Source: Trichoderma breve (lineage: Eukaryota; Ascomycota; Sordariomycetes; Hypocreales; Hypocreaceae). From it: a DNA stretch of 64,000 bases. Under the pieces are notes generated by a model. That model was not told where the DNA came from and did not search any database. It was given only the letters and a program-made list of their open reading frames with translations. The DNA is taken from NCBI RefSeq assembly GCF_028502605.1, contig NC_079237.1, positions 496,001-560,000 of the forward strand, given 5' to 3'. Each line of letters starts with the position of its first letter. Positions within the stretch are counted from its first letter, which is position 1. Below, in pieces: positions 1 to 11,164 of the stretch. The position numbers were made by a program, and so were the translations under genes.

Positions 1-628
1 ATCGCTTTACCCTGACCCTCAATCACTGGAGAATTGTTAGCTAAGGACGGTACTATCCAAGACGAATTCACCACTTACAGAACATGACAGAGCCAGGGCA
101 GTGGTTCGCATCAAACAGCGTCACTTGAATGCAGTTTCCAGGCCGGAGTTCGATTGTGGTTGGAGATTCCAGTGGAAGCGGTTTCTGCTCGAGAATCAGC
201 TGCGAGTGTTCACATCCTTGTGTTGGTAGCAGTCTTACGCACAATAACCTTACTTAGATGCTTGTAAGTCTGCTGCCGCGCCTCCAGAATGCCCCTGGAA
301 TAGTTGATGCGACAGGGGTATCGCTCCAGCCGCAGTAAGATCTCCCTGGTCGCTGCAGAGCAGTAGACACTAGCAAGTTAGCAGCCAACCCTAGCATGAT
401 GATGTTTTCCATGCAGACCTACAAGGGAGATCGGAGACTTTCCAGCCCGGAAAGATGATCGCTGTGGACATGGCTGAGAAAGCACGCCAGCGGTGGTGAT
501 GCATCAACGTGGTGTCTGAAGAAATCGACTATCAACCAGTTAGCACAGAGTATTTTTTGGCACCAGAATGGAGGAGCCGAACTTCTTATGTCTGGAAACT
601 CGGAGACGAGGCCATTGAAGGTCGACAT
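1..628 (-). CDS. Artemis/SNM1-type DNA-repair metallo-beta-lactamase nuclease, 5' part only
   Basis: This is the N-terminal end of a DNA-repair nuclease of the metallo-beta-lactamase/beta-CASP family, which trims or opens DNA ends and crosslinks in the nucleus. Translation from the ATG at 628-626 gives the metal-binding motif HVHSDH (HxHxDH) and further on DANHCPGS, both typical of the DRMBL/SNM1 group. Exons read on the minus strand are 583-628, 423-528, about 249-369, 79-199 and 1-25, with introns of 49-54 bases. The first intron has the unusual donor GTTCGG and the third donor (GTTATT or a nearby GTGCGT) is uncertain. The gene runs off the left edge, so the beta-CASP region and C-terminus are outside the window. 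It is probably a housekeeping gene marking the border of the accessory region. Confidence 0.85.
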
Positions 629-1273
629 GGCGATTACATGGGAATGGACAGAGTGTTGGACCTGGTGATGGCAAAATGATTTGCATCATTCGTGAATTTT
701 AGTGGAAGCTGATGTTGAGATGCTGGTGCTAAAGGCCGCTGCAAAATGAGCAAACTTTAGGCATCGGCGTCATTCCGCACTGTAGAGTCAGTGCACATTC
801 ACACAACCACCAGCCCTGTGCAGCTGAGATGGCCACTAAATGGCTCCTGGGCTTAGGACAGAGTGCACAGTGTCAACCCAACAACTAACACCATAATCCA
901 CTTCCCTTCTTGCCTTCCCTTCACCCCATCCAATCTTACAACGTCAATAGCAATCTCCTACAACTTGAACTTGATATCACAGCTATCAACAACATCTCAA
1001 CTCCAGATCTCCGTCTCTATGAAACTGACACGTCAACCTCAGCGCATTCACGGCGTCTTCATTGCCGTATTCACGCCGTTCAACACACCTCTTGGAAAGG
1101 ACAGACTACCAGTCATGTCTAGGTTTACGTATTCGGAACAGTACTGGTAATGCAATCGTATTGAGACTTGCTATGGATGGTAAATTAACCTAGAATCAAA
1201 GTGCTAACACCAATGCGATACAGACAAACCATCTGCCTGTGGAAAAAACAATTAATGCACCAAACATCCTCAC
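629..1273. other. intergenic gap between the nuclease and the isocyanide synthase
   Basis: The stretch holds the promoter of the nuclease gene (its start faces this gap) and the 3' flank of the isocyanide synthase. Two overlapping plus-strand open frames of 70-95 codons are present near 863-1150, but they show no recognisable domain and are rich in Ser/Thr/His as expected of a chance frame. I see nothing else supported here. Confidence 0.5.
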
Positions 1274-3489
1274 TTAGTCAAAATGGATCCGCCAGAGCTC
1301 CCGATCACTTCCGGAGTTAAAGTCACTCCGCGTGTGCATCATCAGGATATTGTCGCTCACCACAATGTCTCCCTTGTCCCAGACATGATAGTAGGCCACT
1401 CTTCTGTCGTGAAGGACTGAGTCGATGGCCTCGCAGATCGCCGAACTGTCAGCAGCTTTTAGCCCGTCAATGGTGACGTTTGTGGGCTCGAACTGGGTCT
1501 TAGATTGAGGCCACGGCTCGTGATACCTGAGACACGGCTTTCCTGTCGTTGGGTGGGACACGATCATTGGAAGACCTTTGAGCACGGTTGCGTTAAAGGA
1601 GGCTGTTGAAACCGTCCAAGTCATCTCCGACAGTGCTCCGAGCCTCAGCCAGTCTGGAAGATACTTGAGGAAAAGTGTAGACGACGCAAAGAGCGTAAAT
1701 CCCGTATCACGGGGGCTCGAAGTAGCTCCAACAAAGATCTGGAATCTAGAGGAGGAAAAAGTTGTCAGTACAGCTATTACCATCACGCCCCCAGCCACAG
1801 ACACGGACACTTACCGAGGTGGTGTTGAGACAAGAGTCTCCTCACCGTTCTCATCCACTTGCTTGACGGTTTTGAACAAACCATCATAGTGCCAAGGCAT
1901 CCACTCGCGAGAGAGCACATTATTAAGACCCGAGCTGTTCGTTCCTTGATCCTTGACTTCCAGGATGAGGCCAAACTTCCAAGCTGTGGGTTTGCCAAAC
2001 TCTTCTGACTTCTTGGCGAATTGTTCCTTGTTCGGCTTCTTAATGAAACCACGAAGGATTACAGGAGAGTTGATCTCCGATAATAGGCGAACCTTCTTGG
2101 CATCCACGTCGTCCATTGTCATGCTATATGGACCCCTTGCAGGCTTGGCGAGGAATCCAGATGGGTACAGCGGCTCAAAGACAACGCCACCCTTCTCGGC
2201 GCCCCACGAAAATAGATCTGACTTCTCGCGGTAATAGCTGGGCCGGCCGTTTTCGTAGACGAGTTCGAATGACTCGTCATTCTCGAAATCGGACCGCATG
2301 CCGGTAGTCGTGGTGCCGTCTAGTCTATATGCGACCGCGCAATGCCAAGGTGTAGTGTACGTGGTGTCAGTGGGTAATAAGCTGATGGACAGCTTGGTTG
2401 CCCCAGTAGATGGATGTATCGACAGTCGGACCGAGTCTTTGTATTTTTGTCGAACTGCGCTTGCAAATGCCTAAATCCTCAAAGTCAGCGGTGATGGACA
2501 CGGAGGCGGTCTTCAAGTGGGAGAGGCGGTCTTCAGGTGGGAGAGGCGGTCTTCAGGTGGGAGGCTGAGGACTTACATCGCCACGGGCCATCATCTGCTT
2601 GGCAATGTATTCGATGCCTCGCTTATACTTGGTCTTGCTGCGCTCATCCCCAATTGGATACACAGTCTCAAGATCCGTCTCCAAGAACTTGATGTATCCT
2701 CTATACGTCAAGCAGACATCGTCACTCTGGCTAACGGTCTTCCATTCCCAGTCAGGTCGGCTGAAAGTATTGAGTAGTGCTCGTCGAAAGTTCGATGCGT
2801 TTGCGACATATGTCATTTCGTCAAGCTGCTCAGGCAACTGAATTGTTACAAGGTCTCGAAGACGTGAGAACGAAATATGTTTGTACCCCTTTGCTGCGGC
2901 TAGAGCTCTCAGTGTTTCGCCGTAGTTCCACACATCTTTGTCTGGGACGCCGAGCAGATCTGAATGCTTCGATTTAGTATCTCTCTGAAAACAATTAAAG
3001 AGAAGGCTTCTGATGTAGCATACCATTGTATACCAGGCCATCTGAGATGATGGTGAGGTTTGCCCCTGGAGGGTAGATGTCTTGAATAGCTAGACAAAGG
3101 CCGTTGAGATGTGCCAGAGCTAGCTCCTCTGCTCGATCAGGCAGCTTGCCCAACACTTTGGACTGAGAGTTTGGCGACTTGAAGGGAAAGGCGGGCAGGC
3201 ACATGGGTACGACATCGCCGGCTTTGACATGAGTGTAAATGAGGGCGAGAAACTTCAAGGCTCCCTCATCAGCTTTGGCAGCGGTGTCTACCGACCGTTT
3301 CAGATGATACCGGTCTATGATGTGAAGAATCTTGGACGCTGTCTGAAGAGCGGCTGCATCCACGCCAGTGGTGAGAGAAACTGAAGGAACAGTAACAGGA
3401 AGAGGAGGGGTGGAAGAGATCGAGTTCAGCTTGACCTGGGTCTCAGGGACCTCAACGGCCAGCGATTCAAGTTCCACAGCAGACGGCAT
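1274..3489 (-). CDS. isocyanide synthase (DIT1/PvcA/IsnA type) fused to an Fe(II)/2-oxoglutarate (TauD/TfdA) dioxygenase
   Basis: The N-terminal half is a DIT1/PvcA-type isocyanide synthase, an enzyme known to convert an amino-acid amine to an isonitrile with ribulose-5-phosphate as carbon donor. Hallmarks are LPAFPFKSPN and, across the first splice, SDGLVYNDLLGVPD. The C-terminal half (from about residue 340) is a TauD/TfdA dioxygenase with the iron triad visible as H477-x-D479 (WHYDG) and H639, followed by Arg residues near 650-654 that would bind 2-oxoglutarate. Exons are 3024-3489, 2577-2959, 1815-2470 and 1274-1745, summing to 659 codons (658 aa). I chose the ATG at 3489 because coding-like sequence begins there; an in-frame ATG at 3552 would add 21 residues. 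Introns are 64, 106 and 69 bases; the second carries a 20-bp tandem repeat. It is divergent from the flavin monooxygenase at 4047. In bacteria and fungi such fused dioxygenases desaturate or decarboxylate the isonitrile; the substrate here is not deducible. Confidence 0.93.
2501..2564. repeat. 20-bp tandem repeat inside intron 2 of the isocyanide synthase
   Basis: Three head-to-tail copies of a 20-base unit (GAGAGGCGGTCTTCAGGTGG on the plus strand) lie at 2501-2520 (degenerate first copy), 2521-2540 and 2541-2560, with a 4-base partial start after that. The array ends a few bases from the 5' splice site at 2576. It makes this intron (106 bases) the longest of the gene, so copy-number change would alter intron length but not the protein. 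Confidence 0.9.
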
Positions 3490-4046
3490 GATGGCTTCAC
3501 TTGGAGATGGAGAAAGAATAGTTGTGGTGATCCAATTCTTGCCGATTCTCAAAAAATCGGTCGGCGAATCTGGATCCTTTTATCAGATGGAAGCTCTTCA
3601 TCTGGATATACATAACATAGCCTCTAGAGCTTCATGGCCCACCAACTGCCAGTGATAGCCGTCGATGCTGTGCCACCTTCTCTATACGGTTTGGACCCCC
3701 GAGGGGGCGTGCGACAACCTGCCATGCGGTTCACCTAGAACTTGGATACCTCTATGGTTTCATCCAGAGCGTTGACAGGCTTCAAACTTTTTCATTAGAT
3801 CGCAAATGTGGAATCTTGGTGGAGTCGTTGGCAACCTAGTATCTCGACCCCTGTTGACGAGGGTTGTATGCCGCCGAGGATTGAGTATCACGGCTGTTGG
3901 TATGTGATTATAGGTAACAGGACCCCATGGCCATCCTCGAATTTTCGGATCACATTTCATCACTGCTATTCTGTCTTTCCATCTCTCTTCTGATACGGGC
4001 TCCCCCAAAAAAGACTACGACAAAATTTCGTCAGAGGTTTACCAAT
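3490..4046. promoter_or_regulatory. shared divergent promoter of isocyanide synthase and flavin monooxygenase
   Basis: The 557 bases separate two start codons that point away from each other, so both promoters must lie here and the genes are probably co-regulated. A short inverted repeat with CCCCC and GGGGG arms around GA sits at 3696-3707 and includes an AGGGG core, the stress-response-element type of sequence. No experiment-backed motif can be assigned by eye. Confidence 0.6.
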
Positions 4047-6149
4047 ATGGGCACTTTAAACAGCGAAGTCGAGGTCGTTGATGTGGCTATTGTTGGTGGT
4101 ATGTTTGCAGAATACACAACAGACAGTACCATTGGTCGATATTGAAGTGCTGATGAAAACCTCATGATAGGAGGCCCTACTGGGTTGCTTACCGGTCTGC
4201 TTTTACATCGCCTCGGAGTTTCCGTCAGCATATTGGGTAGGAACATTTGCATATGCCTCTCAAAATATTGAATACGGACTGATTTTGGCCACTGGCAGAT
4301 GCCAAACCTCAAAGTTTGGACCTTGGGCGTGCAGATGCGTTGAACGCGCGAACACAGCAGTACTTGACAGTTGTTGGCATTCTAGATGAACTGCTGCCAC
4401 AGGGTTTAAAATGCAACAGTAAGTGGGCATTTCGATTCTTCTATTTCACTGAATGGGGACTTTGACTTACTGGCTTCTGCAGCGAGCTCGACATTCGGCG
4501 AAGGAGACTTCATTTCTCGCCAGAACCAGTGGTGGGTGAGCCTTGAGAACACTCTTCATAAGAATTTCCTCATGATTGGCCAACCTGTTGTGGAGAAGAT
4601 CCTGAGCACCCATTTGGACGGTCTCGTCCATTATGGTGAACAGGTAGAATCCCTCATCGAAAGCAATGAGTTTGTCGAGATAGTGACGAAGAATGGACGG
4701 ACAATCCGATCCAAATATGCCCTGGGATCAGATGGAGCCAGGTCAACAGTACGATCAGCCATTGGGGCGACCTTTACTGGAAGCAAACCGGAAATGCTCT
4801 GGGCGGTGCTGGATACCTTCATCGATACAGACTTCCCCACATGCCCAGAAATTATCACTTTCCAGTTGAACGGGCAGTCCAGAGTGTCCTGGATCCCGAG
4901 AGAGAGAGGGCTGTGTCGATTCTACGTGCTTCTTGAAGGAGAAGTGACGCAAGAGCGTGCTGAGGAGTCCATCAAGAAACACTTGGCCCCATATCGGACC
5001 GACTTTGTCAAGACTGAGTGGTATAGCACGTTTGATGGTAAGTGGACTTTTGACAATGTTTACCTGAACTTTTGTTTGCCGACTTTCCCCTTGTCCGTTT
5101 GCCTTATCTTGTTTTACAACTCCCTTATTCCGTGTCAGGTAGGCATGCCGCTTGGTCTAGGGAGCCGGCATGGACCTTGCTACTAGCCCGGCAACTACTC
5201 CTTAGTGGCAAAAGCATAAAGAGATAAAACGTCGGCGAAGCTAACAATTGGCTTTAGTCAAGGAAAGGATCGCATCTTCGTTCATCTCCAAGGATGGTGC
5301 GGGCCGTGTCTTCTTGGCTGGTGATGCAGCCCACGTCCATTCGGTCAACGGGGGTCAAGGGCTGAACACAGGCATTGCCGATGCGTTCAGTCTTGCTTGG
5401 CGTCTGGCCCTTGTCCTCAAAAGCCCCCGTCTGCAGGAGGGCGCTGCAGGCAAGATTCTCCGTAGCTATGACATCGAGCGCAGGCAAACTGCACAGGGTG
5501 TCATTGACGTCGCGGCGGCATTGGTTCGGGACACTGTCCATACCGCCAAGCAGTATGTTGGTACCATTGAACGCAACGCGGGGTATATCACAGGTCAGTG
5601 GATTTTCCCGTCAAGTAATTTCAAGGAGTTTACACCACCTCCCTGATGCAGCTTGGACACCCCCCTGTCACTGTGGTTGGGTGTGATGTGTTGAGCAAGA
5701 GCAAGACGCGCAACGGTTGGCTAACATGAAGACCAATAGGAATGGGCGTTGCATACGACGGCATGGGATCACCAACTGTGGAAGAATCTGAGCACGGAAT
5801 CTGGAAGGCCGGCAAGAGATGCCCTGATGTTGTTTTGTCCACGCCAGACAGTGATGTCGATATTCGGCTGTACTCCCAGGTTACCTATGGCAAGTATCTG
5901 ATCTTGGCCATTGGTAACCATCCAGAACAGGCTCTTGCTCACGAGGATGTTGCCGTACTGTTCAGCATCATCCCCTCATCGGCGACCGCCGAGAGCGTAG
6001 TCACGTCAAAAGCAAGAACTTTTACTGCTGACTGGACCGAAGCGGGCGAATCCTACGCCGTGGTGGTTCGTCCTGATATGTATATTGGATACGTGGGAGC
6101 GGACATCGAGAGCTGCCAGCGATACCTGGATAGGCTCTTCATCCGATGA
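4047..6149 (+). CDS. FAD-dependent aromatic-ring hydroxylase (phenol hydroxylase/PheA-TfdB type)
   Basis: A single-component flavin monooxygenase that would use NAD(P)H and O2 to hydroxylate an aromatic or similar substrate. Spliced translation gives the FAD Rossmann motif IVGGGPTGLL at residues 16-25, the DG motif LGSDGARSTV, and the GD motif FLAGDAAHVHSVNGGQG. The C-terminus carries a thioredoxin-like tail starting near KRCPDVVL, as in phenol hydroxylases. Exons are 4047-4098, 4171-4236, 4299-4418, 4483-5037, 5258-5593 and 5740-6149, totalling 513 codons (512 aa). Four introns are 62-146 bases; the fifth gap (5038-5257) is 220 bases and contains an internal AG|GT junction. It shares a promoter with the isocyanide synthase, which suggests that it tailors the isonitrile product, but this link is inference. 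Confidence 0.92.
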
Positions 6150-7955
6150 TGGCGCAAGGATTAGGTCGATCAACAAGCTGATCGCAGGTATAATCAAGGA
6201 TAGTTACAAGAATTAAGTTGCCGTTCCAGAAGAAGACGAAGAAGGACCACCTGCCCACCGAAGCAAGGGCCTGCCCACCTACATGATCCGTTTCATGTGC
6301 TTTGACATACATACAGCTATGTGGTTCGTGGAATGCTACTTCATCGAGCACCCCTGCTAGCTGGCTTGGCTGGGCCCTATGGATCCAAACCTTGACAGAC
6401 GGCTATCCCATTGATCGACCGGTATTGCATCCCACCGGCGGGGAAATTTTGCTCCAGTTGCTTGAACTTCGTTGCAATGTTGTTTTGATGCTTACCCAAC
6501 GCAGCAGCCGGGCACGATCGGCCCTAACCGTTTTATTATTAGCAGTCAATGGAGCAGTTCATCGCCCTTTCTCACGACGCAACGCTAGCATGAATCAGGA
6601 GCAGCGTCATCCCAGCTGGTGGTCTGAATCGGGAAGTTGAGCTTCATGTTGTGCATTTGTTTCATAGAAAATGTTATGGTTAAATCCCGTCATCCCGGAT
6701 GCTTAACGGCTCGTGCCTTTTTCGGCATACGGAGCCGATGATTGATAACACATAGGAGAGCGCGCGCTTACAAGTTGTTGGGAGTGGGATATACTATTCG
6801 TGTGTTTGTCTATACGAGTACGTTGGAAAAGAGTTCGCCGTAGTGTTAGTGTGTAAGGGGGGTGCGACTACTAACGGCTAACTTCCTGTTGGAAATGTCA
6901 AGAGGCAAACAGAAATGTGACAAAGCAAGGATCATATACAAGGTGGTGCCTGGAGCGACTCATGTTATCCCACTTCATTAATCATCATCATAATCGAGGT
7001 TTTCAATTGCGGATTCCAAGGCAACACGCTGCTTTTGGAAATGTCCTTGTGTTTCGAGGACGTTTCCTTCAAACGGTTGCCCCGGTTGGAATGCAGAAGA
7101 TGCTCGATTTAGCAGCTCGTGACCGGCTCTTGATTTTCCAGAGTTGCACATAGCATGTCAGTCAGTTACAGTATGGATCATCCATGGATGCTTGGCTGGT
7201 TTGGGCAGGACAGGACCTGGTCCGGAGCGGAGTGCAGAATCGGACTTTTTAGCGCTGTGCAAGGATAGGAGATAGATGTGGATGGGCATGTGGGATGCGA
7301 TTAGGTGGGAATACGACTGTAGAGATTTTTCTCGTTTTTCATTTCGGTGAGTCTGCATGATTACAAAAGACGTTGAATGATTTACGGCATGTGAAAGCTA
7401 GATGACTCGCCGAGACGAACTATTTTCCATCAAGGGATCGATGGTGTTAGTTCTGATTCAGCAACGGCTTCTTCGATGACTTTCATTCCTTGTCACGGCG
7501 AGTTTCGATAATACGGGTTATGAGTAAGCCGATATTTGAAAATGCCGATATACTGTAAGTGTTGAATGCCGACTGTGCATCGGAGCACCCCCAGCACCTC
7601 GAACAGTCACATAACAAATCAAGCTAAAATAAAAAGAGAAATCAAGATGGCGTACAAAAAAACGCCATCACATGCAATCCTTGCTCTATCTGTCTATCTC
7701 CCAAGGAAGGTCTATAAGCCGGGCGAATACACGTACTACTCGTATGGGCAAACCACATGAATCCCTACAGATGCAGTGATTTTCTTCGCTTACCTCGCTC
7801 ATCGTGTCGCAAATTAATTTTCCGTTCAACTTGCCTGCTAGGGCTTTGCGGCCTCCCCGGCCTCGGACAGGATTAGACAGATCCTATATTGGACGAGGGT
7901 AATGTCAGTGCGTGGCATTGATATCAGGCAAGGCTAAAAATAGAGAAGATGTTCC
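6150..7955. other. 1.8-kb gap without a supported gene
   Basis: It contains the 3' flanks of the flavin monooxygenase and of the acetyltransferase, which converge here. Open frames of 60-112 codons occur (for example 6302-6640 and 6917-7153, plus strand), but none shows a family signature, a convincing splice pattern or a coherent composition. I see no tRNA or transposon signature. Confidence 0.5.
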
Positions 7956-9063
7956 TCACCATGAAGTCACCCAGTCGGGCTTGCCATTGAGAGACTTGCA
8001 CATGGCTCGGGAGCTCACGTTTGAGGGACTGACATCGGCGCAGAGCCAGCCATCGTCTCCGAAGCGTGTAGCCTTTTCTCGCAACAGCTTCACGGCTAGC
8101 TTCTTCGCCAGGCCTTGCCGTCTATAAGGCTCCTAGGTTGTTTGTTCAGTATAAGTGCATGCTATGCTCATCATGACGAATATTCTCCGGGGTTCAAGAT
8201 GCCTGTCATTTTTAGGAACTTACTTCCACATGCACACTGATTAGGGATCCATCAGTTCCCAGCAGTGCCCACGCGATTGGTGTCTTATCTTGTCGTTTAA
8301 TCATCAGATTCGGCAGGTTAACAAGCGTCTGACTGCGGTCATGCCGATTAGTTTCCGAGATGAATGCGGCCTTAGTAACCAATAGCACAGCACTGATCTG
8401 ACCAAAGAAGGTTTCGGGAATGGGATTTTTCTAATACACGTACGCGGTACGGGGGATGTCAGTCCGGGACACAACTAGCTGGCAATCATCCAGATTGGCG
8501 CTATCCCAATACATGCCAGGAGGGAGATTTTCGTCCAGGAGAGGCAGCTCTTCTCTCCTCATGAGCCACTTATCATACATGCCTGATGGCCGAGGCTCGA
8601 CACGGCCTTCGAATTTCTCCAGGATGGAACGAATGTCCGAGTGCAGGGACCCTATCAGGATGCGATCCGGGTTTGTGAAGAGCAATTCTTGCTTGTATTC
8701 GTTGCGCAACCGGATGACTTCTTTCACCAATTCCACCAATTGCGGCTCATATAAGTGTCTGTTACTGGCGTCGTCTCTGTTGCGCGGGTGTTCTAGGGTT
8801 GAGTAGATGTACATTTGAGTTTCCGGCTTAGAAAAGTCTAAATAGGCCGCGGTGTATGCCTTGGACTGATATTGATCAAATTGTTCTTCTGAAGACAATT
8901 CGGTATCGGAGACAAAGACAATGCGCGCATGAGGAGAGGTTCCATGGTTGAACCTTGTAGACTGTAACCGCCTCAGCAAAGGCAGAGAATAGGGCAGATC
9001 GGGAGTCAGCAGTTCTACCAGCTTTGCTGGCACTGAAGTGAATGTAACTGCGTGACTGGCCAT
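7956..9063 (-). CDS. GNAT-family (FR47-like) N-acetyltransferase
   Basis: This is a predicted acyl-CoA-dependent N-acyltransferase. The acetyl-CoA-binding motif appears late in the protein as EPYRRQGLAKKLAVKLL (R/Q-x-x-G-x-A), preceded by the beta-strand LMIKRQDKTPIAWALLGTDG and by GSLISVHVE, a layout typical of fungal FR47-like proteins. The N-terminal 200 residues are a less conserved domain. Exons are 8440-9063, 8224-8370 and 7956-8132, giving 316 codons (315 aa). The second junction (GTAAGT donor, CCTAG acceptor) is clear; the first (GTGTAT donor) is less certain. The stop at 7956-7958 assumes no further intron; a donor GTGAGG overlaps the last codon, so a slightly longer C-terminus is possible. 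The substrate is unknown. It lies between the isocyanide pair and the redox genes, so resistance or tailoring roles are possible but unproven. Confidence 0.78.
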
Positions 9064-10406
9064 TTTGAGTCTAGGAACCTCGTCTATCGTGTTGAGATCG
9101 AAGCAGAGTCAGGACCGCAACTGAATGGGATAATATAATTGCACGGCGAATGACTCGAATCGGCCACATTTTCGGAATAGCAACTTGTCAATGGCGGTCA
9201 CGTGCATTTGTGGGATAGCGATTTCGCGATCAATGGCATGAAATGAGTCATTGACTCAGATAAACTGACATCTTTCTGTTCTTTGCTTTCTTGTTGTTTT
9301 TTGACGTTTTATCAACTCATGGATGCATCGACCAGGTTTTGATAATTACTCTTGTCTCTTTAGGAAGGTTCACGGTTCACTGGTCTGTGCACCTTGAGCC
9401 AACTGAATCATGTCTCATGTGGATAAGACGCCGAAGCCTCGGCTTGATTGATTACTCATGGCATCGGGAATTGAGCAAGGGCGATATCGCCTGAGAGTTT
9501 CTAGGTTAGCTAGCAAATGAGATACTTGCGTTGAAGAATGCATCTATCTAACTTTGTTTCGTAAACGATTCATAGCATTACATTGTTCAGGGTCGGGAAT
9601 TCAGAAACATGCTTTCGAACGTAAAAAGAACAACTAGCTTCTGTATAGCAGCATTCATAAGTTTTGCAACACTCTTTAGCAGTAAGGAAGCAAAATTATC
9701 TCTTTCTATAATTATAGAAATATCCTTGTTAAATTCACGTAATTCCTCTACGCCTGAGTTTATAGCATCAATCCTTGAAATTAAACTTAATACCTGTCTG
9801 AAGGTCTTGGAGGAGGTGGCTTACATAGCTGAAAATCAACGCTGGCCGTGGTTATTAAGCTTCAACAGCCACTAGTGATACAAGCAGCCCTTGAGAATAT
9901 GTGAACGTCACGTACTCAACTAAGACGCCGCTTGAGACTCAGAGACACATGGGGCGCATATGCTTCCTTCACATTGGATGAGCTGGTTAGAAAGGGCAAA
10001 GAAAAGAGGAGATCTGGCCGATGCAAGACACGACGTCATATCGCTTGACATGGCTTTTCGCACAGGAATGTTATTCAGCCCTTTCCCCGAATATTTCCAA
10101 TCGTCTTCACATTTTTTTGGGATCTAGATTCACCTCTTGTAGTTAAAAAGTTGGCTGAAAAGTCTTGGCAGAGCATCTTAATGATCACATGTCTTATGAG
10201 GCTGCTTGCGGTTCGTAGTCCACCAAGTATAACTTAAGAGATTCTCAGTCCACTCATGCAGGTACAACAAATTAGCTTTCCAACATATTCAAAACTAAAT
10301 TTATGTATGACGTAGTTGAACAAATATAAGTAACATTATAATCCTCTCAAAGATTCTTCAAGCTGCACATTATTTTATATCCAAACAAAATATTTAATTA
10401 TAAATC
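9064..10406. other. 1.3-kb AT-rich gap
   Basis: It separates the acetyltransferase promoter from the small beta-rich protein gene. A plus-strand frame of 88 codons at 9609-9875 has an odd, Ser/Ile/Leu-rich composition and no family I recognise; it may be a relic or a chance frame. Nothing else is supported. Confidence 0.45.
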
Positions 10407-10856
10407 ATGACTGGATTCTCGTTCAAGACTCATGGGAATGCGGCAGTTCTTCCCGCTGATAGCACCCTGACTATCTCACATCCTGAATGGGGTGCCCATA
10501 TAAGGTCCAGGGTCACCGCAGATACCCAAGGCTGGGTACAAGTTCCCATGGGATTTCAAATCCCAACCGATGGAAAGAGACTCGAACTCAAGTCAGTCGA
10601 GGTTACCTACGCCACAGGCTGGAAAACTATATTTGATGGTATTCAGGTCTATATGGGACAAAAGAAAATCCTGAACAAGGTTGATTTCGGTTATTCGACT
10701 GATAAAGAAACTACCGTCAAGTTTGACATCCCTGGATCTTGGCCAATCAATCAAGGAATTTCAGTTTCGTTACTTATTACGATACCTAGCGGGACAGATG
10801 AACATGGACGCTGGGCGACAATTTCATCAGTTGGGGCCTACTTCGCACATGCTTAG
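10407..10856 (+). CDS. small intronless beta-strand-rich protein of unknown function
   Basis: A clean 149-codon open frame with a plausible start context (AAATC ATG A) and a compact, folded-looking composition: many aromatic and alternating hydrophobic residues (for example GWVQVPMGFQIP, LELKSVEVTYATGW, GISVSLLITIP), consistent with a single beta-sandwich or jelly-roll domain. There is no signal peptide, no membrane helix and no Cys-rich pattern, so it is probably cytosolic. I do not recognise a named family with certainty; resemblance to small lectin-like or DUF proteins shared by bacteria and fungi is only an impression. It is flanked by long AT-rich gaps on both sides, and the absence of introns is compatible with acquisition by transfer. 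Confidence 0.7.
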   Translation: MTGFSFKTHGNAAVLPADSTLTISHPEWGAHIRSRVTADTQGWVQVPMGFQIPTDGKRLELKSVEVTYATGWKTIFDGIQVYMGQKKILNKVDFGYSTDKETTVKFDIPGSWPINQGISVSLLITIPSGTDEHGRWATISSVGAYFAHA

Positions 10857-11164
10857 TGTATAGTTTACTGGACAATGTTGTTATGTAGCTGCAATAATAA
10901 GCAGAGGGACTGCTATATTCCCATCTGATTGCATTGTTTGATCGTGTGATAGCAACTGGCTATCTAAGTCATCCAAAGGAGTGTGGTGATGTGAACTCAA
11001 CCTCAACCTTGGAAGCTTTCTTTATACTGAAGTCTTGGAAACGTAATATCGCAATTAGCCTCTTTTTTATATGTGCATGTTATTCTTTGCCTATAGGGAC
11101 TAGATAACTATCAAGGGTGTTAAATAGCCATTTCCCTCAAAACATTGTCCAATGCTACCACAAC

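Noticed and set aside
863..1150. Plus-strand frame of 95 codons
   Set aside because: Two overlapping frames of similar length in the same place, no domain, and a composition of random Ser/Thr/His-rich sequence.
1578..1889. Plus-strand frame of 103 codons
   Set aside because: It lies inside the isocyanide synthase on the opposite strand and covers its intron 3; it is a shadow.
9609..9875. 88-codon plus-strand frame in an AT-rich gap
   Set aside because: Biased Ser/Ile/Leu composition without any recognised motif; likely chance in AT-rich DNA or a relic.
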